The position numbers and the translations under genes are program-made. Below the pieces are notes generated by a model. That model did no database searches. It worked only from the letters and a program-made list of their open reading frames with translations, and was not told where the DNA came from. A stretch of 64,000 nt of DNA from Pyrinomonadaceae bacterium (lineage in GTDB: Bacteria > Acidobacteriota > Blastocatellia > Pyrinomonadales > Pyrinomonadaceae): positions 62,001 through 126,000 of the forward strand of contig JACMJZ010000025.1 of the NCBI GenBank assembly GCA_014380365.1, given 5' to 3'. This document shows positions 25,401-33,805 of this stretch, in pieces. Each line of letters opens with the position of its first letter. Position 1 is the stretch's first letter.

Positions 25401-25725
25401 CTCAAAAGTCCTCCCAATAGTTTTTTCGGAGAAACTTTAGCGCTCGCGTGTTACGCGGGCGTGGCCGCGCCGTTAAATGAGCCTTAAGAAACCTGGAGAG
25501 CGCGTTCAGAGTAAAGCCAGATACAGTTCAGTTTATCTTTCCGGCTAGATCGCCTGCCGATAGACCTGTGGAAAAAACTTATATCCAGCCAGTTAACATT
25601 TTGGTAGCATGCGGTTAACATGTTGGTAACATCGCCGCAATGGCGCTGTCTCTCCAACGGTCCGAACCAACTGCACACCGACGCACGCCCAAGTCTTCGC
25701 CGGTACAAACCTGGGAGGAAGCAAG
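25401..25725. other. Regulatory gap before the HExxH protein
   Basis: The 325 bases hold no gene. They hold the divergent starts of the zinc-ribbon gene and of the HExxH protein. A four-unit 11-base repeat array (described separately) lies at 25592-25635, about 90 bases before the TTG start. A palindromic GCGGGCGTGGCCGCGCCG patch sits near 25456. Confidence 0.5.
25592..25635 (+). promoter_or_regulatory. Candidate Pho box array upstream of the HExxH protein
   Basis: Four consecutive 11-base units: GTTAACATTTT / GGTAGCATGCG / GTTAACATGTT / GGTAACATCGC. The consensus G(T/G)TA(A/G)CAT repeats exactly every 11 bases, the architecture of PhoB-type operators. This is the cleanest array in the window and shares its core with those before pstS and the TonB receptor. 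Confidence 0.6.
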
Positions 25726-26526
25726 TTGCTACCCAGATCGCAAGGAATCTCTTTCTCTAAAGTGGCTCGCGTCGCCTGCGTAGTCGCTATTGTTCTGCCC
25801 TTCGGTTCATGCCTATCTTCCAACTTAATAAAAGCAGCGGAGAGCCAGAGCCATATTTTGTGCAGGGACAATATCTCCAACGTGCGTCGCCAGGAACTTG
25901 CAGGGAAACTCCGAAAGATAACTGGATGGTCCGACCTTGATTTCGATCCTTCGGGTGGTTTGCACGGCGGACACGGAAGCGCAACAGGTGGATCGAAAAC
26001 TGCTCGGGAGTTTTTAGCCGGAGTAATGCGTGGGCCGGCCGTGGTAGTACTTGAGGATGCCAGCAAGAATCCTGACGTAGCGTTTTGTCGCGTCAACCCG
26101 GCTCGCTGGACGAAGGATGCTGAGGGGAAACCAGCAGCCTATGTCGTGCAAATCGATTTTTCGGACTTCGAACAGGTTACGGGAGACGAGCGCGCGCTCG
26201 AAGCCTTTGATGTTGGCTGGGGCTTGCTTCATGAGCTTGATCACGTCGTCAACGATTCCCCAGATGCGAATTCCCTGGGCGAAGCGGGCGAGTGTGAAGA
26301 TCACATCAATCAGATGCGGAGCGAATGCAATCTTCCCCAACGAGCAGACTACTACTTCACGCCCCTACCGCTTACCCCAGACCCAGTATTCATAACTCGC
26401 TTAGTTCGGTTGGGATTCGAGCAGGAACAAACGCCGCCTAATAAGAAGAAACGTTACTGGTTAGTCTGGGACGCCAATGCCGTCGGCGGCCTTGATGTGC
26501 AGAAACAGATAGCCTCGTTGAGATAA
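25726..26526 (+). CDS. Secreted HExxH putative metalloprotein, predicted Pho regulon member
   Basis: A 266-residue exported protein of unknown family. A hydrophobic signal segment spans residues 12-27 and ends in GSC, so it may be a lipoprotein. At 169-173 it has HELDH, a zincin-type HExxH, followed by acidic residues (GEAGECEDH, 186-193) that could give the third zinc ligand. A peptidase or phosphoester-cleaving role is possible. The start is TTG at 25726, supported by GGGAGGA 6-7 bases upstream. The 11-base repeat array about 90 bases upstream suggests induction by phosphate limitation. It lies between sixA and the TonB receptor of the pst region. Confidence 0.6.
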   Translation: MLPRSQGISFSKVARVACVVAIVLPFGSCLSSNLIKAAESQSHILCRDNISNVRRQELAGKLRKITGWSDLDFDPSGGLHGGHGSATGGSKTAREFLAGVMRGPAVVVLEDASKNPDVAFCRVNPARWTKDAEGKPAAYVVQIDFSDFEQVTGDERALEAFDVGWGLLHELDHVVNDSPDANSLGEAGECEDHINQMRSECNLPQRADYYFTPLPLTPDPVFITRLVRLGFEQEQTPPNKKKRYWLVWDANAVGGLDVQKQIASLR

Positions 26527-26595
26527 GCTTCCTCTTTCGCATCACCGATCCATCACGTTCTAACTCGCTATTGCCAAGGCGCAAACGCGTTCGCT

Positions 26596-26835
26596 TTACT
26601 GCTTTTCTGAAGGACGATCCGTTTCAACTATCTTTGGTAGCTCTCTTGGTGAGGGAGTGCAGTGTGGAGTGATCTCGACCCTCACGGGCCACGTGCGCGT
26701 CGCGGTCAGTTTCTCCAGCGTCGAGTGAATCTTGAAAATCACTTCCTTTAGATCCTTCAATTCGCGCGGTGATCTTTCTTTGGCGGAGAATAATGCGGTA
26801 GCGATCTCGCTGCTAAGTTCGTGTGAAATTGCCAT
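26596..26835 (-). CDS. Small hypothetical protein
   Basis: A 79-residue frame from the ATG at 26835 (open further to 26901). The N-terminal half is helical (ELSSEIATALFSAKERSPRELKDLKEVIFKIHSTLEKL), the C-terminal half polar and Pro-rich. There is no recognised domain, and the ribosome-binding site is weak. It faces the HExxH gene and is divergent from the TonB receptor. It may be real but could be fortuitous. Confidence 0.35.
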   Translation of the reverse strand: MAISHELSSEIATALFSAKERSPRELKDLKEVIFKIHSTLEKLTATRTWPVRVEITPHCTPSPRELPKIVETDRPSEKQ

Positions 26836-26914
26836 AGAGTCACCGGGAATCTGAACAGTGTCTGAATTGCTGGAATGATATTGTTTGGAAGTGCGGTGCA
26901 TCCTACACTTGTGC

Positions 26915-26947
26915 TGTTACGTCAGTGTTAATTCAATGTTAATAAAA
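26915..26947 (+). promoter_or_regulatory. Candidate Pho box array upstream of the TonB receptor
   Basis: Three exact 11-base steps: TGTTACGTCAG / TGTTAATTCAA / TGTTAATAAAA. A -10-like TAAATC lies at 26960, 12 bases after the last unit, close to the spacing of PhoB-activated promoters. The receptor ATG is about 230 bases downstream, so a long leader is implied. Confidence 0.6.
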
Positions 26948-27000
26948 CTGCCTGGCCGCTAAATCTCAATCCTCCTCACTCCACTTGCAGTAACAAATAT

Positions 27001-27026
27001 TTAAGGTGCAATTCACAGCACCTTAA
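27001..27026. promoter_or_regulatory. Perfect 9-base inverted repeat in the TonB receptor leader
   Basis: TTAAGGTGC and GCACCTTAA flank an 8-base loop. It lies between the candidate Pho promoter and the coding start, and could be a repressor operator or an RNA hairpin. It has no T-run, so it is not a simple terminator. Confidence 0.45.
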
Positions 27027-27174
27027 CCTCGCGTCGTTAGATTCCACTTTTGCAACCCAAGCCAGGATGTTCAATCAGAGACAAGAGACTCTCAGCGTTC
27101 AATTGTTCAAAGGAACCTGATAGGTGCAAACCACCACTTCCACATTTCATTTCTTAATCACAGGAGAATCATTC

Positions 27175-30100
27175 ATGCATAGGACGACCCCCCAAACGCG
27201 TGGTCGCGTTTCACACGTTTTGATCGCGCTCGCGGCGGTGCTCTCATTCATGTTGTTACCTTTATCGGCGGCCGCTCAGTCGGGCGCAGGTGGAACGCTA
27301 AGCGGGATCGTTCAGGACCCTAATGGCGCGAATATGCCAGGCGTAAGTGTGACGGTGCGAAATATCGCCACCGACGCGTCGCGCACTGTGACCACCAACG
27401 ACGATGGACGCTGGACGCTTCCCGGATTGTCGGTAGGAACTTATCAGGTCACTTACGAGCTAGTAGGGTTTAAGAAATTGATAAGGGATGCAATACAGAT
27501 AGAAGCGTCGGTCCCGCGAACGCTCGAAGACAAGCTGGAGATCGGCGATGTGGGCGCCGTGGTGAACATCACGGGCGGGGAGTCCCTGGTCGCGGCAGAA
27601 ACAGCGACCACCTTCCGGCAGCTTTCATCTGAAGACCTGGTGTCTGTGCCGACTTCGACGCGCAGCTTCACTCAACTCCTGTCAACGGAAGCGGGCGTGA
27701 ATACAGAATTGTCGCCGGTACTCACAAACGGCAACGGCAATCAGTCTCCATCGGTAAATGGAACGCGTACGACCAGCACGAGCCTCTTCTTTAACGGTAT
27801 AGACGCCACCAATATTACTTCTAATGAAGGTTCGCTCAACGACAACATCGCTCCCGCACCTGAGACGTTGCAGGAGGTGAAGCTGCAGACGAGTCTCTAC
27901 GACGCTTCAACCGGTCGTTCCGGCGGTGGCAACTTCCAGCTCGTGACCAAGCAGGGAGGCAACTCCTTTAACGGGTCGGCTTACTATTTTCTCCAAAATG
28001 AAAAGCTGAATGCCAACGACTTCTTCTTTAACAAAGAGGGCATCGATAGACCCAAAGCCCGACGCAATGAAGCCGGCTTCACCCTCGGTGGCCCAGTAGT
28101 TAGAGAGAAGTTCTTTTTCTTCGGCAGCTACCAGTACACGGATGCGATTACCGGCTTTGTGCCGACGGCCCGGAGTACCACGTCGCTGCCGCTTGCCTTC
28201 ACCCTGCTCGGCGACGACCGCTCGGCGCAGGCCATTGCAAACGCCTTCAATCAAGCACGTGACCAGTATCGTCTCGCACAGAGCCCAATCTTGCCGGCGG
28301 TTTGTAGCTCTACGCCGCTTCCCGCCGGATGTTTGACAGCGGCTGACATCTCCCCGGTCACCTTGAGACTGCTAAACTTGCGCAATCCCGCTACCGGCGG
28401 TTTCATTCTGCCTTCGACGACCGCCGGTGGACGGATCATCGGCTACGACCGAACCAATCGTACCGCTGGCTTGATTTCGACGCGGCCTTTCCAGTTTGGC
28501 AATTCCCCGGGCATCACCTCGCGCTCGTTGTTCGAGGACAATCCGCTCATGCAGCAGCTCAATGTGCAGCCCTCCGAGTTTAAGCAGCACCAGTTCACGA
28601 GCCGGCTCGACGGACGCTTGAGCAAGAGCAATACATTGAGCGGCGTCTTTTTCTTCAGTAACTTCCCGGCGCTCGACTCGTTTCCTGATCCTTCAAGCCT
28701 GGCTTCGCCATTCACGTTGCGCAGGGCCGATCAAAACAGAACGCTTTCGATCTCCGATCAGCACGTCTTCGGACCTACCCTGATCAACGAAGCGCGGTTC
28801 GGATACTTCCTTCTGAACAATACTCGCACGCTCGACGATCCGTACCTAACCGAGGAATACACCAGCGCCGCAGTCGGCATTTCCAACCCCGCGCTCCTGT
28901 TCGATGACAGTCCCGGCACGCGGCGGCTGGGCCACTTCATCGGCCGTCCCGGCACCAACATGTCGCAGTTTTCCTTTGGTGGACCCAACGACTCATTCAA
29001 CCAGCGCAAACAGCAAACGTTCAGCTTCTCAGACAATCTCACCTGGATTAAGAGCAATCACACGTTTCGGTTTGGTGGCGATCTGAAGCGGCATCAATAC
29101 GACTCGAGTCTGCCGGAAGAACAGGCGACTGAATTTGAGAAGTTTGACAGTTTCACTCAACTGCTGACGGGAAACGCCACGGAGGCTGACACGCAGTTTG
29201 GCGTCACTACCAAGACCTTTCAGTTTAGGGACTACAGCGCTTACATCGCTGACGATTGGAAAGTGACCAACAACTTAAGTTTGAACCTGGGTCTGCGATA
29301 TGAGTTGTTCATGTGGCCCACTGAAAAAGACGGTCGCATCGGCAACTTCGATTTTTCGAGCTTTGCACCGTGCTTTACCCAAGCCGGCGGGGGCAACGCG
29401 CTCTGCGATAGTCCTTCGCCCGGTTTCATCGTTCCGGCAAACGTCCAACCGACTGGGTTGGGAAATGTCGATGCCGCCATCGCCTTGACAGCCAGAGCTG
29501 GTAACAATCACACGCTCAACGGGCAAGACACCAACAACTTCGCGCCGCGCATCGGCTTCGCCTATTCTCCGCTCGAATCGAAGCGTTTGGTCGTTCGCGG
29601 CGGATTTGGCTTTTTCTATGACCGGCCCTCGGCCTCGTTTATAAACACCGTATTCAGCAACTATCCTTTCCTGCGCGAGATCGAAATTACCGTTCCTTCC
29701 GGCAACGTGCCGATCGCAAACGCATTCGGCGCACAGCCGACAACGCTGCCGCTTAGCAGTTGGCTACCGTTCCGTATCACGCGCGCTTCGGGAGTCGGAG
29801 GCAGCTATGCGATTCGCGACAACACGGGAGTTACCCTGGATGCTCGTGGCGTCACCACTCCTCCGGGAAACATCGCCGAGACGTTTGAGTTTCGCGCGGT
29901 GGATCGCGATCTGAAGACACCGTATGTCCAGCAGTGGAATATTGGTTTCCAGTATGAATTGACGAAGAGCTTGCTCTTTGAAGCACGCTACGTCGGCACG
30001 CGCGGCACGAACCTGTTGCAGGCCCTTGCCTTTAATCAGGGGTTCGACCTGAACGACGCAAGTACGCCGGATCATATTTATGAGCGCTTCAATCAGGCCT

Positions 30101-31158
30101 ACCTGGCGGCCGGTTCACCGAACGGCCCGCTGAACGCAGGTTCGAACGCGCGTGACCGGGGGGTTGGCAGGGCGTTCGGCTTTGCGAATCCGTATCGAGT
30201 CGGCAACTCCGCCACTTGCGTCGGCAGCGTGCTGGGTGGGGTAGCGGGTGCACCCGTGGATCTGAACCTGGCAAACCCGATCACCTGCTCCGGCACAACG
30301 ATTGGCGGTGGTCAGGTTATTAACTTCGAAGCGCGCGTGCCCGTCCTTGGCTTTAACGTTCCGGAAGCGTTGATCCTGCGTTCGAACGGGGAGTCGCGCT
30401 ATGACGGTGCGCAGTTCAGCGTAACCCAGCGTTTCTCTCGCGGTCTTCATTTTAACGCCGCCTATACCTGGTCCAAGTCGATGGATACAAGTTCGACTGA
30501 TCCAGGTAGTACGGCTGGCTCCGGCAAGCCGGACGTTCCCAACACGGGCTTTGTGGTACAGGGCGACCTGCGCAATCTCGAAGCTAACCGGTCAGTGTCC
30601 GACTTCGATCGCACCCACCGCTTCAGCCTCAATTTCGTTTACGACATTCCAACCAGTTCCCGGAGTAAATTCCTGACTGGCTGGCAGCTCTCTGGTTTCT
30701 TCCAGGCGCAGACTGGTACGCCCTACAGCATCTTTGCACCTGAGCCGGAGCTGCAAACCGCACCGCAATATCTCGACGTCGTGCGTGGCGCTGGTGGGTT
30801 GTATCGACTTGGCTTTGGCAGGCCGAGTGTGTGCGGCGCGCTCGACGTGCAAGGAACCGACATAACCGAAAGGGCTTTCGATCGCGATGCTCTTTGCACA
30901 GCCTTTGGTCAGAATGGAAACCTGGGCCGAAACGTGCTGCGCGCTTCAGCGCAGTCCCGATTCGATTTGGGATTCCTGAAGACCACGAAACTTACCGAGA
31001 ACGTAGCCTTCGAGCTCGGCTGGGACGTTTTCAACGTCTTCAACCGCGCCAACTTCGCCTCGCCTGATTTCGAGTTGGGCAGCCCTGACTTTGGTCGCAT
31101 CACGAGCACTGTCGGCGGCCCCCGCGTTATGCAGGTTAGGGCAAAGCTGAAGTTTTAA
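27175..31158 (+). CDS. TonB-dependent receptor, Oar-like, predicted Pho regulon member
   Basis: A 1327-residue outer-membrane transporter driven by TonB. Signal peptide 1-35 (ending SAAAQ); a carboxypeptidase-regulatory-like Ig domain at about 40-125 (LSGIVQDPNGANMPGVSVTV); a plug domain (VPTSTRSFTQLLSTEAGV, then FFNGIDATNI); then a large barrel with many SRFDLGF- and FRFGGDLK-type strands, ending VMQVRAKLKF with a terminal Phe. This is the Oar-like type that is abundant in Acidobacteria. The ATG at 27175 has AGGAG upstream; the frame opens earlier at a GTG. The Pho-box-like repeats upstream and the pst cluster downstream suggest uptake of a phosphorus-containing ligand, but the substrate is not shown by the sequence. 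Confidence 0.88.
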   Translation: MHRTTPQTRGRVSHVLIALAAVLSFMLLPLSAAAQSGAGGTLSGIVQDPNGANMPGVSVTVRNIATDASRTVTTNDDGRWTLPGLSVGTYQVTYELVGFKKLIRDAIQIEASVPRTLEDKLEIGDVGAVVNITGGESLVAAETATTFRQLSSEDLVSVPTSTRSFTQLLSTEAGVNTELSPVLTNGNGNQSPSVNGTRTTSTSLFFNGIDATNITSNEGSLNDNIAPAPETLQEVKLQTSLYDASTGRSGGGNFQLVTKQGGNSFNGSAYYFLQNEKLNANDFFFNKEGIDRPKARRNEAGFTLGGPVVREKFFFFGSYQYTDAITGFVPTARSTTSLPLAFTLLGDDRSAQAIANAFNQARDQYRLAQSPILPAVCSSTPLPAGCLTAADISPVTLRLLNLRNPATGGFILPSTTAGGRIIGYDRTNRTAGLISTRPFQFGNSPGITSRSLFEDNPLMQQLNVQPSEFKQHQFTSRLDGRLSKSNTLSGVFFFSNFPALDSFPDPSSLASPFTLRRADQNRTLSISDQHVFGPTLINEARFGYFLLNNTRTLDDPYLTEEYTSAAVGISNPALLFDDSPGTRRLGHFIGRPGTNMSQFSFGGPNDSFNQRKQQTFSFSDNLTWIKSNHTFRFGGDLKRHQYDSSLPEEQATEFEKFDSFTQLLTGNATEADTQFGVTTKTFQFRDYSAYIADDWKVTNNLSLNLGLRYELFMWPTEKDGRIGNFDFSSFAPCFTQAGGGNALCDSPSPGFIVPANVQPTGLGNVDAAIALTARAGNNHTLNGQDTNNFAPRIGFAYSPLESKRLVVRGGFGFFYDRPSASFINTVFSNYPFLREIEITVPSGNVPIANAFGAQPTTLPLSSWLPFRITRASGVGGSYAIRDNTGVTLDARGVTTPPGNIAETFEFRAVDRDLKTPYVQQWNIGFQYELTKSLLFEARYVGTRGTNLLQALAFNQGFDLNDASTPDHIYERFNQAYLAAGSPNGPLNAGSNARDRGVGRAFGFANPYRVGNSATCVGSVLGGVAGAPVDLNLANPITCSGTTIGGGQVINFEARVPVLGFNVPEALILRSNGESRYDGAQFSVTQRFSRGLHFNAAYTWSKSMDTSSTDPGSTAGSGKPDVPNTGFVVQGDLRNLEANRSVSDFDRTHRFSLNFVYDIPTSSRSKFLTGWQLSGFFQAQTGTPYSIFAPEPELQTAPQYLDVVRGAGGLYRLGFGRPSVCGALDVQGTDITERAFDRDALCTAFGQNGNLGRNVLRASAQSRFDLGFLKTTKLTENVAFELGWDVFNVFNRANFASPDFELGSPDFGRITSTVGGPRVMQVRAKLKF

Positions 31159-31166
31159 CCGAGCCG

Positions 31167-31246
31167 AAGCCCGACCGCTAGGGAGGGCTCTTCACTTCGG
31201 CAAGGAAGTAGTCTTTTGGGGAGCCCTTGCTAACGCACGGGCTTCC
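31167..31246. repeat. Inverted repeat family A, copy 4
   Basis: Left arm AAGCCCGACCGCTAGGGAGG, right arm CCTTGCTAACGCACGGGCTT. The arms are imperfect and mix the two arm variants of the family. It follows the TonB receptor stop directly. Confidence 0.7.
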
Positions 31247-31262
31247 GCTTGGAATAAGCGAT

Positions 31263-31631
31263 ATGTCACAAACAGAAATGTCGATCACTGAGCAGGAAAC
31301 CCCGCAACCAATCGCTGACGACGTTTATGACGACGGCTATTTGCGGGTTGAACATAAAAACTATTACGTGTCGTGTTCGGGCAGTTCAATCAGGCTGCCC
31401 CGGACCGAGTTTCTGATTTTTTCCCGCCTGGTTCGCACCCCGGAAAGGATCGTTACGGCGGCCGAGCTCTGGGAATGCGCCTGGGGAAACGAAAAGCCGG
31501 TCAACGCCGAGAGCCTGCATGTCTACATCTACAGGCTGAGAAACAAACTCGCTGCCTGCAAACTGAGCATCGACACCATGGTTAACGTCGGCTACCGCCT
31601 CTTGCTTGACGGGCGGAAAACTGGGGACTAG
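31263..31631 (+). CDS. Stand-alone OmpR/PhoB-type winged-helix protein
   Basis: A 122-residue DNA-binding protein. Residues about 25-115 form an OmpR-type winged helix: IRLPRTEFLIFSRLVRTPERIVT, then AESLHVYIYRLRNKLAAC, then MVNVGYRLL, the usual transactivation loop, recognition helix and wing. There is no receiver domain, so it is not controlled by direct phosphorylation. It sits between the TonB receptor and pstS, with the pstS Pho box about 6 bases beyond its stop. It may fine-tune the phosphate genes. The ATG at 31263 is preferred over a start inside the upstream repeat. Confidence 0.8.
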   Translation: MSQTEMSITEQETPQPIADDVYDDGYLRVEHKNYYVSCSGSSIRLPRTEFLIFSRLVRTPERIVTAAELWECAWGNEKPVNAESLHVYIYRLRNKLAACKLSIDTMVNVGYRLLLDGRKTGD

Positions 31632-31636
31632 CCACT

Positions 31637-31680
31637 GTTCACGCAGTCTTCAGATGTAGTTCAGATAGATGTAACACCAC
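31637..31680 (+). promoter_or_regulatory. Candidate Pho box array upstream of pstS
   Basis: GTTCA, CTTCA and GTTCA begin at 31637, 31648 and 31659, exactly 11 bases apart; a fourth, weaker unit (TGTAACACCAC) follows at 31670. A -10-like TAGGAT is at 31686. PhoB activates promoters whose -35 is replaced by such 11-base repeats, and pstS is its classic target, so this site anchors the proposed consensus. Confidence 0.65.
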
Positions 31681-31722
31681 ACACCTAGGATTCCGGAGCG
31701 AATCAAACTTAGGAGAAAGATT

Positions 31723-32760
31723 ATGTTGCCTGGCTGGAACGCTTCCCGATTAACGGCTTCGCTCGCCATTGTGTGTCTTACCTTGCTTTCATTTGCCTGT
31801 GGCGGCGATGGCGGCACTGGCTCAGGCAATGAAACAACGGTTATCAAGGTTGATGGCTCAAGCACCGTCTTCCCGATTACCGAAGCAGTAGCCGAGGAGT
31901 TTCAAAGAAGTGGCAAGGTAAAGGTCACGGTAGGAATTTCCGGCACCGGCGGCGGTTTCAAGAAATTCGTCCGCGGCGAAATTGATGTTGCGGATGCTTC
32001 CCGCCCCATCCTTGCCGAGGAAATGTCACAGGCGAAAGCCAACGGGATCGAGTTTATCGAACTGCCTGTCGCCTTCGATGCGCTAACGGTGGTCGTCAAC
32101 AATCAGAATGATTGGCTGATGTCGATAACGGTCGCTGACCTGAAAAAAATCTGGGAGCCAGGCGCGCAGGGCAAGATCACGCATTGGAACCACGTCCGCC
32201 CGGAATGGCCGAATGAGAAGATTGCGCTCTTTGGCGCCGGCGCCGACTCAGGGACCTTTGATTACTTTACGGAAGCGATTGTTGGCAAGGCCAAGTCGAG
32301 TCGCGGAGACTACACCGCCAGCGAGGACGACAACGTGCTGGTGCAGGGCGTAGAGGGAAATAAGTATGCGCTTGGCTACGTTCCTTATGCCTATTACGCG
32401 CCGCACAGCAAGAGGATGAAGGCGCTCGCTATTGAGTGGGAGAAGGCCAAAGTGCCGGGGGCGGTTTTGCCAAGCCCCGAGAACGTTCTCGCCGGAACCT
32501 ACAACCCGCTGTCGCGCCCGTTGTTCATCTACGTCAGTCGCAAGTCGATGGATAAACCGGCCGTGAAAGAGTTCGTCGAGTTTTACCTTAAGAACGTGAA
32601 GACTCTGGCGGCAGAGGTGAAGTACGTTCCTCTTTCTGAGACTGCCTATCAAATGGCCACGCAGCGTTTGGCCTCGATGCAAACTGGCTCCGGCTTCGGC
32701 GGCGTACCCGAAGTGGGCTTGCCAGTCGAAGAAATACTGAAGCGGACCCCCAAAACCTAA
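31723..32760 (+). CDS. pstS: Phosphate ABC transporter substrate-binding protein
   Basis: Captures inorganic phosphate outside the inner membrane and delivers it to PstCA. The 345 residues start with a signal peptide ending in SFAC near residue 26, a likely lipobox. Then come KVDGSSTVFPITEAVAEEF, the PstS phosphate-binding loop, and ISGTGGGFKKFVRGEIDVADASRP, the second one; GAGADSGTFDYFTEAI supplies further phosphate ligands. It opens the pst-pho cluster behind a candidate Pho box. A perfect palindrome after the gene may attenuate read-through into pstC, so that PstS is made in excess. Confidence 0.95.
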   Translation: MLPGWNASRLTASLAIVCLTLLSFACGGDGGTGSGNETTVIKVDGSSTVFPITEAVAEEFQRSGKVKVTVGISGTGGGFKKFVRGEIDVADASRPILAEEMSQAKANGIEFIELPVAFDALTVVVNNQNDWLMSITVADLKKIWEPGAQGKITHWNHVRPEWPNEKIALFGAGADSGTFDYFTEAIVGKAKSSRGDYTASEDDNVLVQGVEGNKYALGYVPYAYYAPHSKRMKALAIEWEKAKVPGAVLPSPENVLAGTYNPLSRPLFIYVSRKSMDKPAVKEFVEFYLKNVKTLAAEVKYVPLSETAYQMATQRLASMQTGSGFGGVPEVGLPVEEILKRTPKT

Positions 32761-32788
32761 TCGACTTAGCATCAATGGTTTCCTTTTG

Positions 32789-32814
32789 TAGGGGCACGGC
32801 ATGCCGTGCCCCTA
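32789..32814. repeat. Perfect 26-base palindrome between pstS and pstC
   Basis: TAGGGGCACGGCA is followed directly by its exact complement TGCCGTGCCCCTA, with no loop. It lies 29 bases after the pstS stop and 19 before pstC. As RNA it would form a stable hairpin able to protect the pstS end or attenuate transcription. It may also be a mobile repeat. Confidence 0.8.
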
Positions 32815-32832
32815 TGAGTCGCTTAAAGGTGC

Positions 32833-33804
32833 ATGGAAGAGATACCTAGCCTTCAACATCCGGTTGCTGCCGCCGCTGACCTGGCGCAGCATTCGCCGCC
32901 CGCTGAAACCCCTTCAGCAAGAAGACGTCTGTCCCGTTTGAAGGAGCGCTTCATTGAAGCGCTATTGTTTCTGGCTGCCTTCTCATCGGTAGCGATCACG
33001 TTGGGAATTGTTGGGACCCTGGTCTATGAGTCTTCGACATTTTTTGCCCACGTCTCAATAAGAGAGTTTCTAACTGCTCCGCTTTGGACGCCGCTATTCT
33101 CGCCGCCTCGCTTCGGCATTATGCCCCTCGTGATGGGCACCCTGGTCACTACTGCGGTTGCGCTCGCGGTCGCCTTACCGATTGGCACCGTAGTCGCCAT
33201 CTATCTGAGCGAGTTTGCTCCGGTGCGAGTGCGGGAAGTCATCAAGCCAGCGCTTGAACTTCTCAGTGCGGTGCCGACCGTGGTCTACGGCTACTTTGCG
33301 TTGCAGTTTATGTCGCCGTTGCTGCAAAAGGTTTTTCCGGGCTTGCCCACCTTCAACATGCTGAGCGCTGGAGTGGTGATGGGAATCATGATCATTCCCT
33401 ATGTCAGTTCGCTTAGCGAGGACGCGATGCGCGCTGTTCCGATGTCGCTGCGCGAGGGCGCTTATGCGATGGGCGCGAACCGCATCATCACCGCGATTCG
33501 AGTCGTTTATCCCGCAGCACTGTCAGGCATCGTCGCTTCTTACATCCTGGCGATCTCCCGCGCTATTGGCGAAACGATGATCGTGGCGATCGCCGCCGGG
33601 ATGCAGCCCAACTTGACACTGGATCCGCGCGAGCCGGCCGCGACTATCACCGCATTCATCGTGCAGGTTAGCCTGGGTGATCTGCCACACGGCAGCATCG
33701 GCTACCAATCGATCTTCGCGGCGGGCGTTACGCTTTTCATCATGACGCTGATTTTCAATATCCTCGGTTACATACTGCGCAAGCGTTTCCGAGAGGTGTA
33801 CTAG
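32833..33804 (+). CDS. pstC: Phosphate ABC transporter permease PstC
   Basis: One of the two membrane channel subunits of the Pst importer. The 323 residues include an N-terminal cytoplasmic tail and about six transmembrane helices, beginning LFLAAFSSVAITLGIVGTL. The cytoplasmic coupling motif is REGAYAMGANRIITAIRVVYPAALSGI, followed by SRAIGETMIVAIAAG, which is typical of PstC. The pstA start follows its stop after one base, so the two are translated together. AAAGGTG precedes the ATG. Confidence 0.95.
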   Translation: MEEIPSLQHPVAAAADLAQHSPPAETPSARRRLSRLKERFIEALLFLAAFSSVAITLGIVGTLVYESSTFFAHVSIREFLTAPLWTPLFSPPRFGIMPLVMGTLVTTAVALAVALPIGTVVAIYLSEFAPVRVREVIKPALELLSAVPTVVYGYFALQFMSPLLQKVFPGLPTFNMLSAGVVMGIMIIPYVSSLSEDAMRAVPMSLREGAYAMGANRIITAIRVVYPAALSGIVASYILAISRAIGETMIVAIAAGMQPNLTLDPREPAATITAFIVQVSLGDLPHGSIGYQSIFAAGVTLFIMTLIFNILGYILRKRFREVY

Positions 33805-33805
33805 C

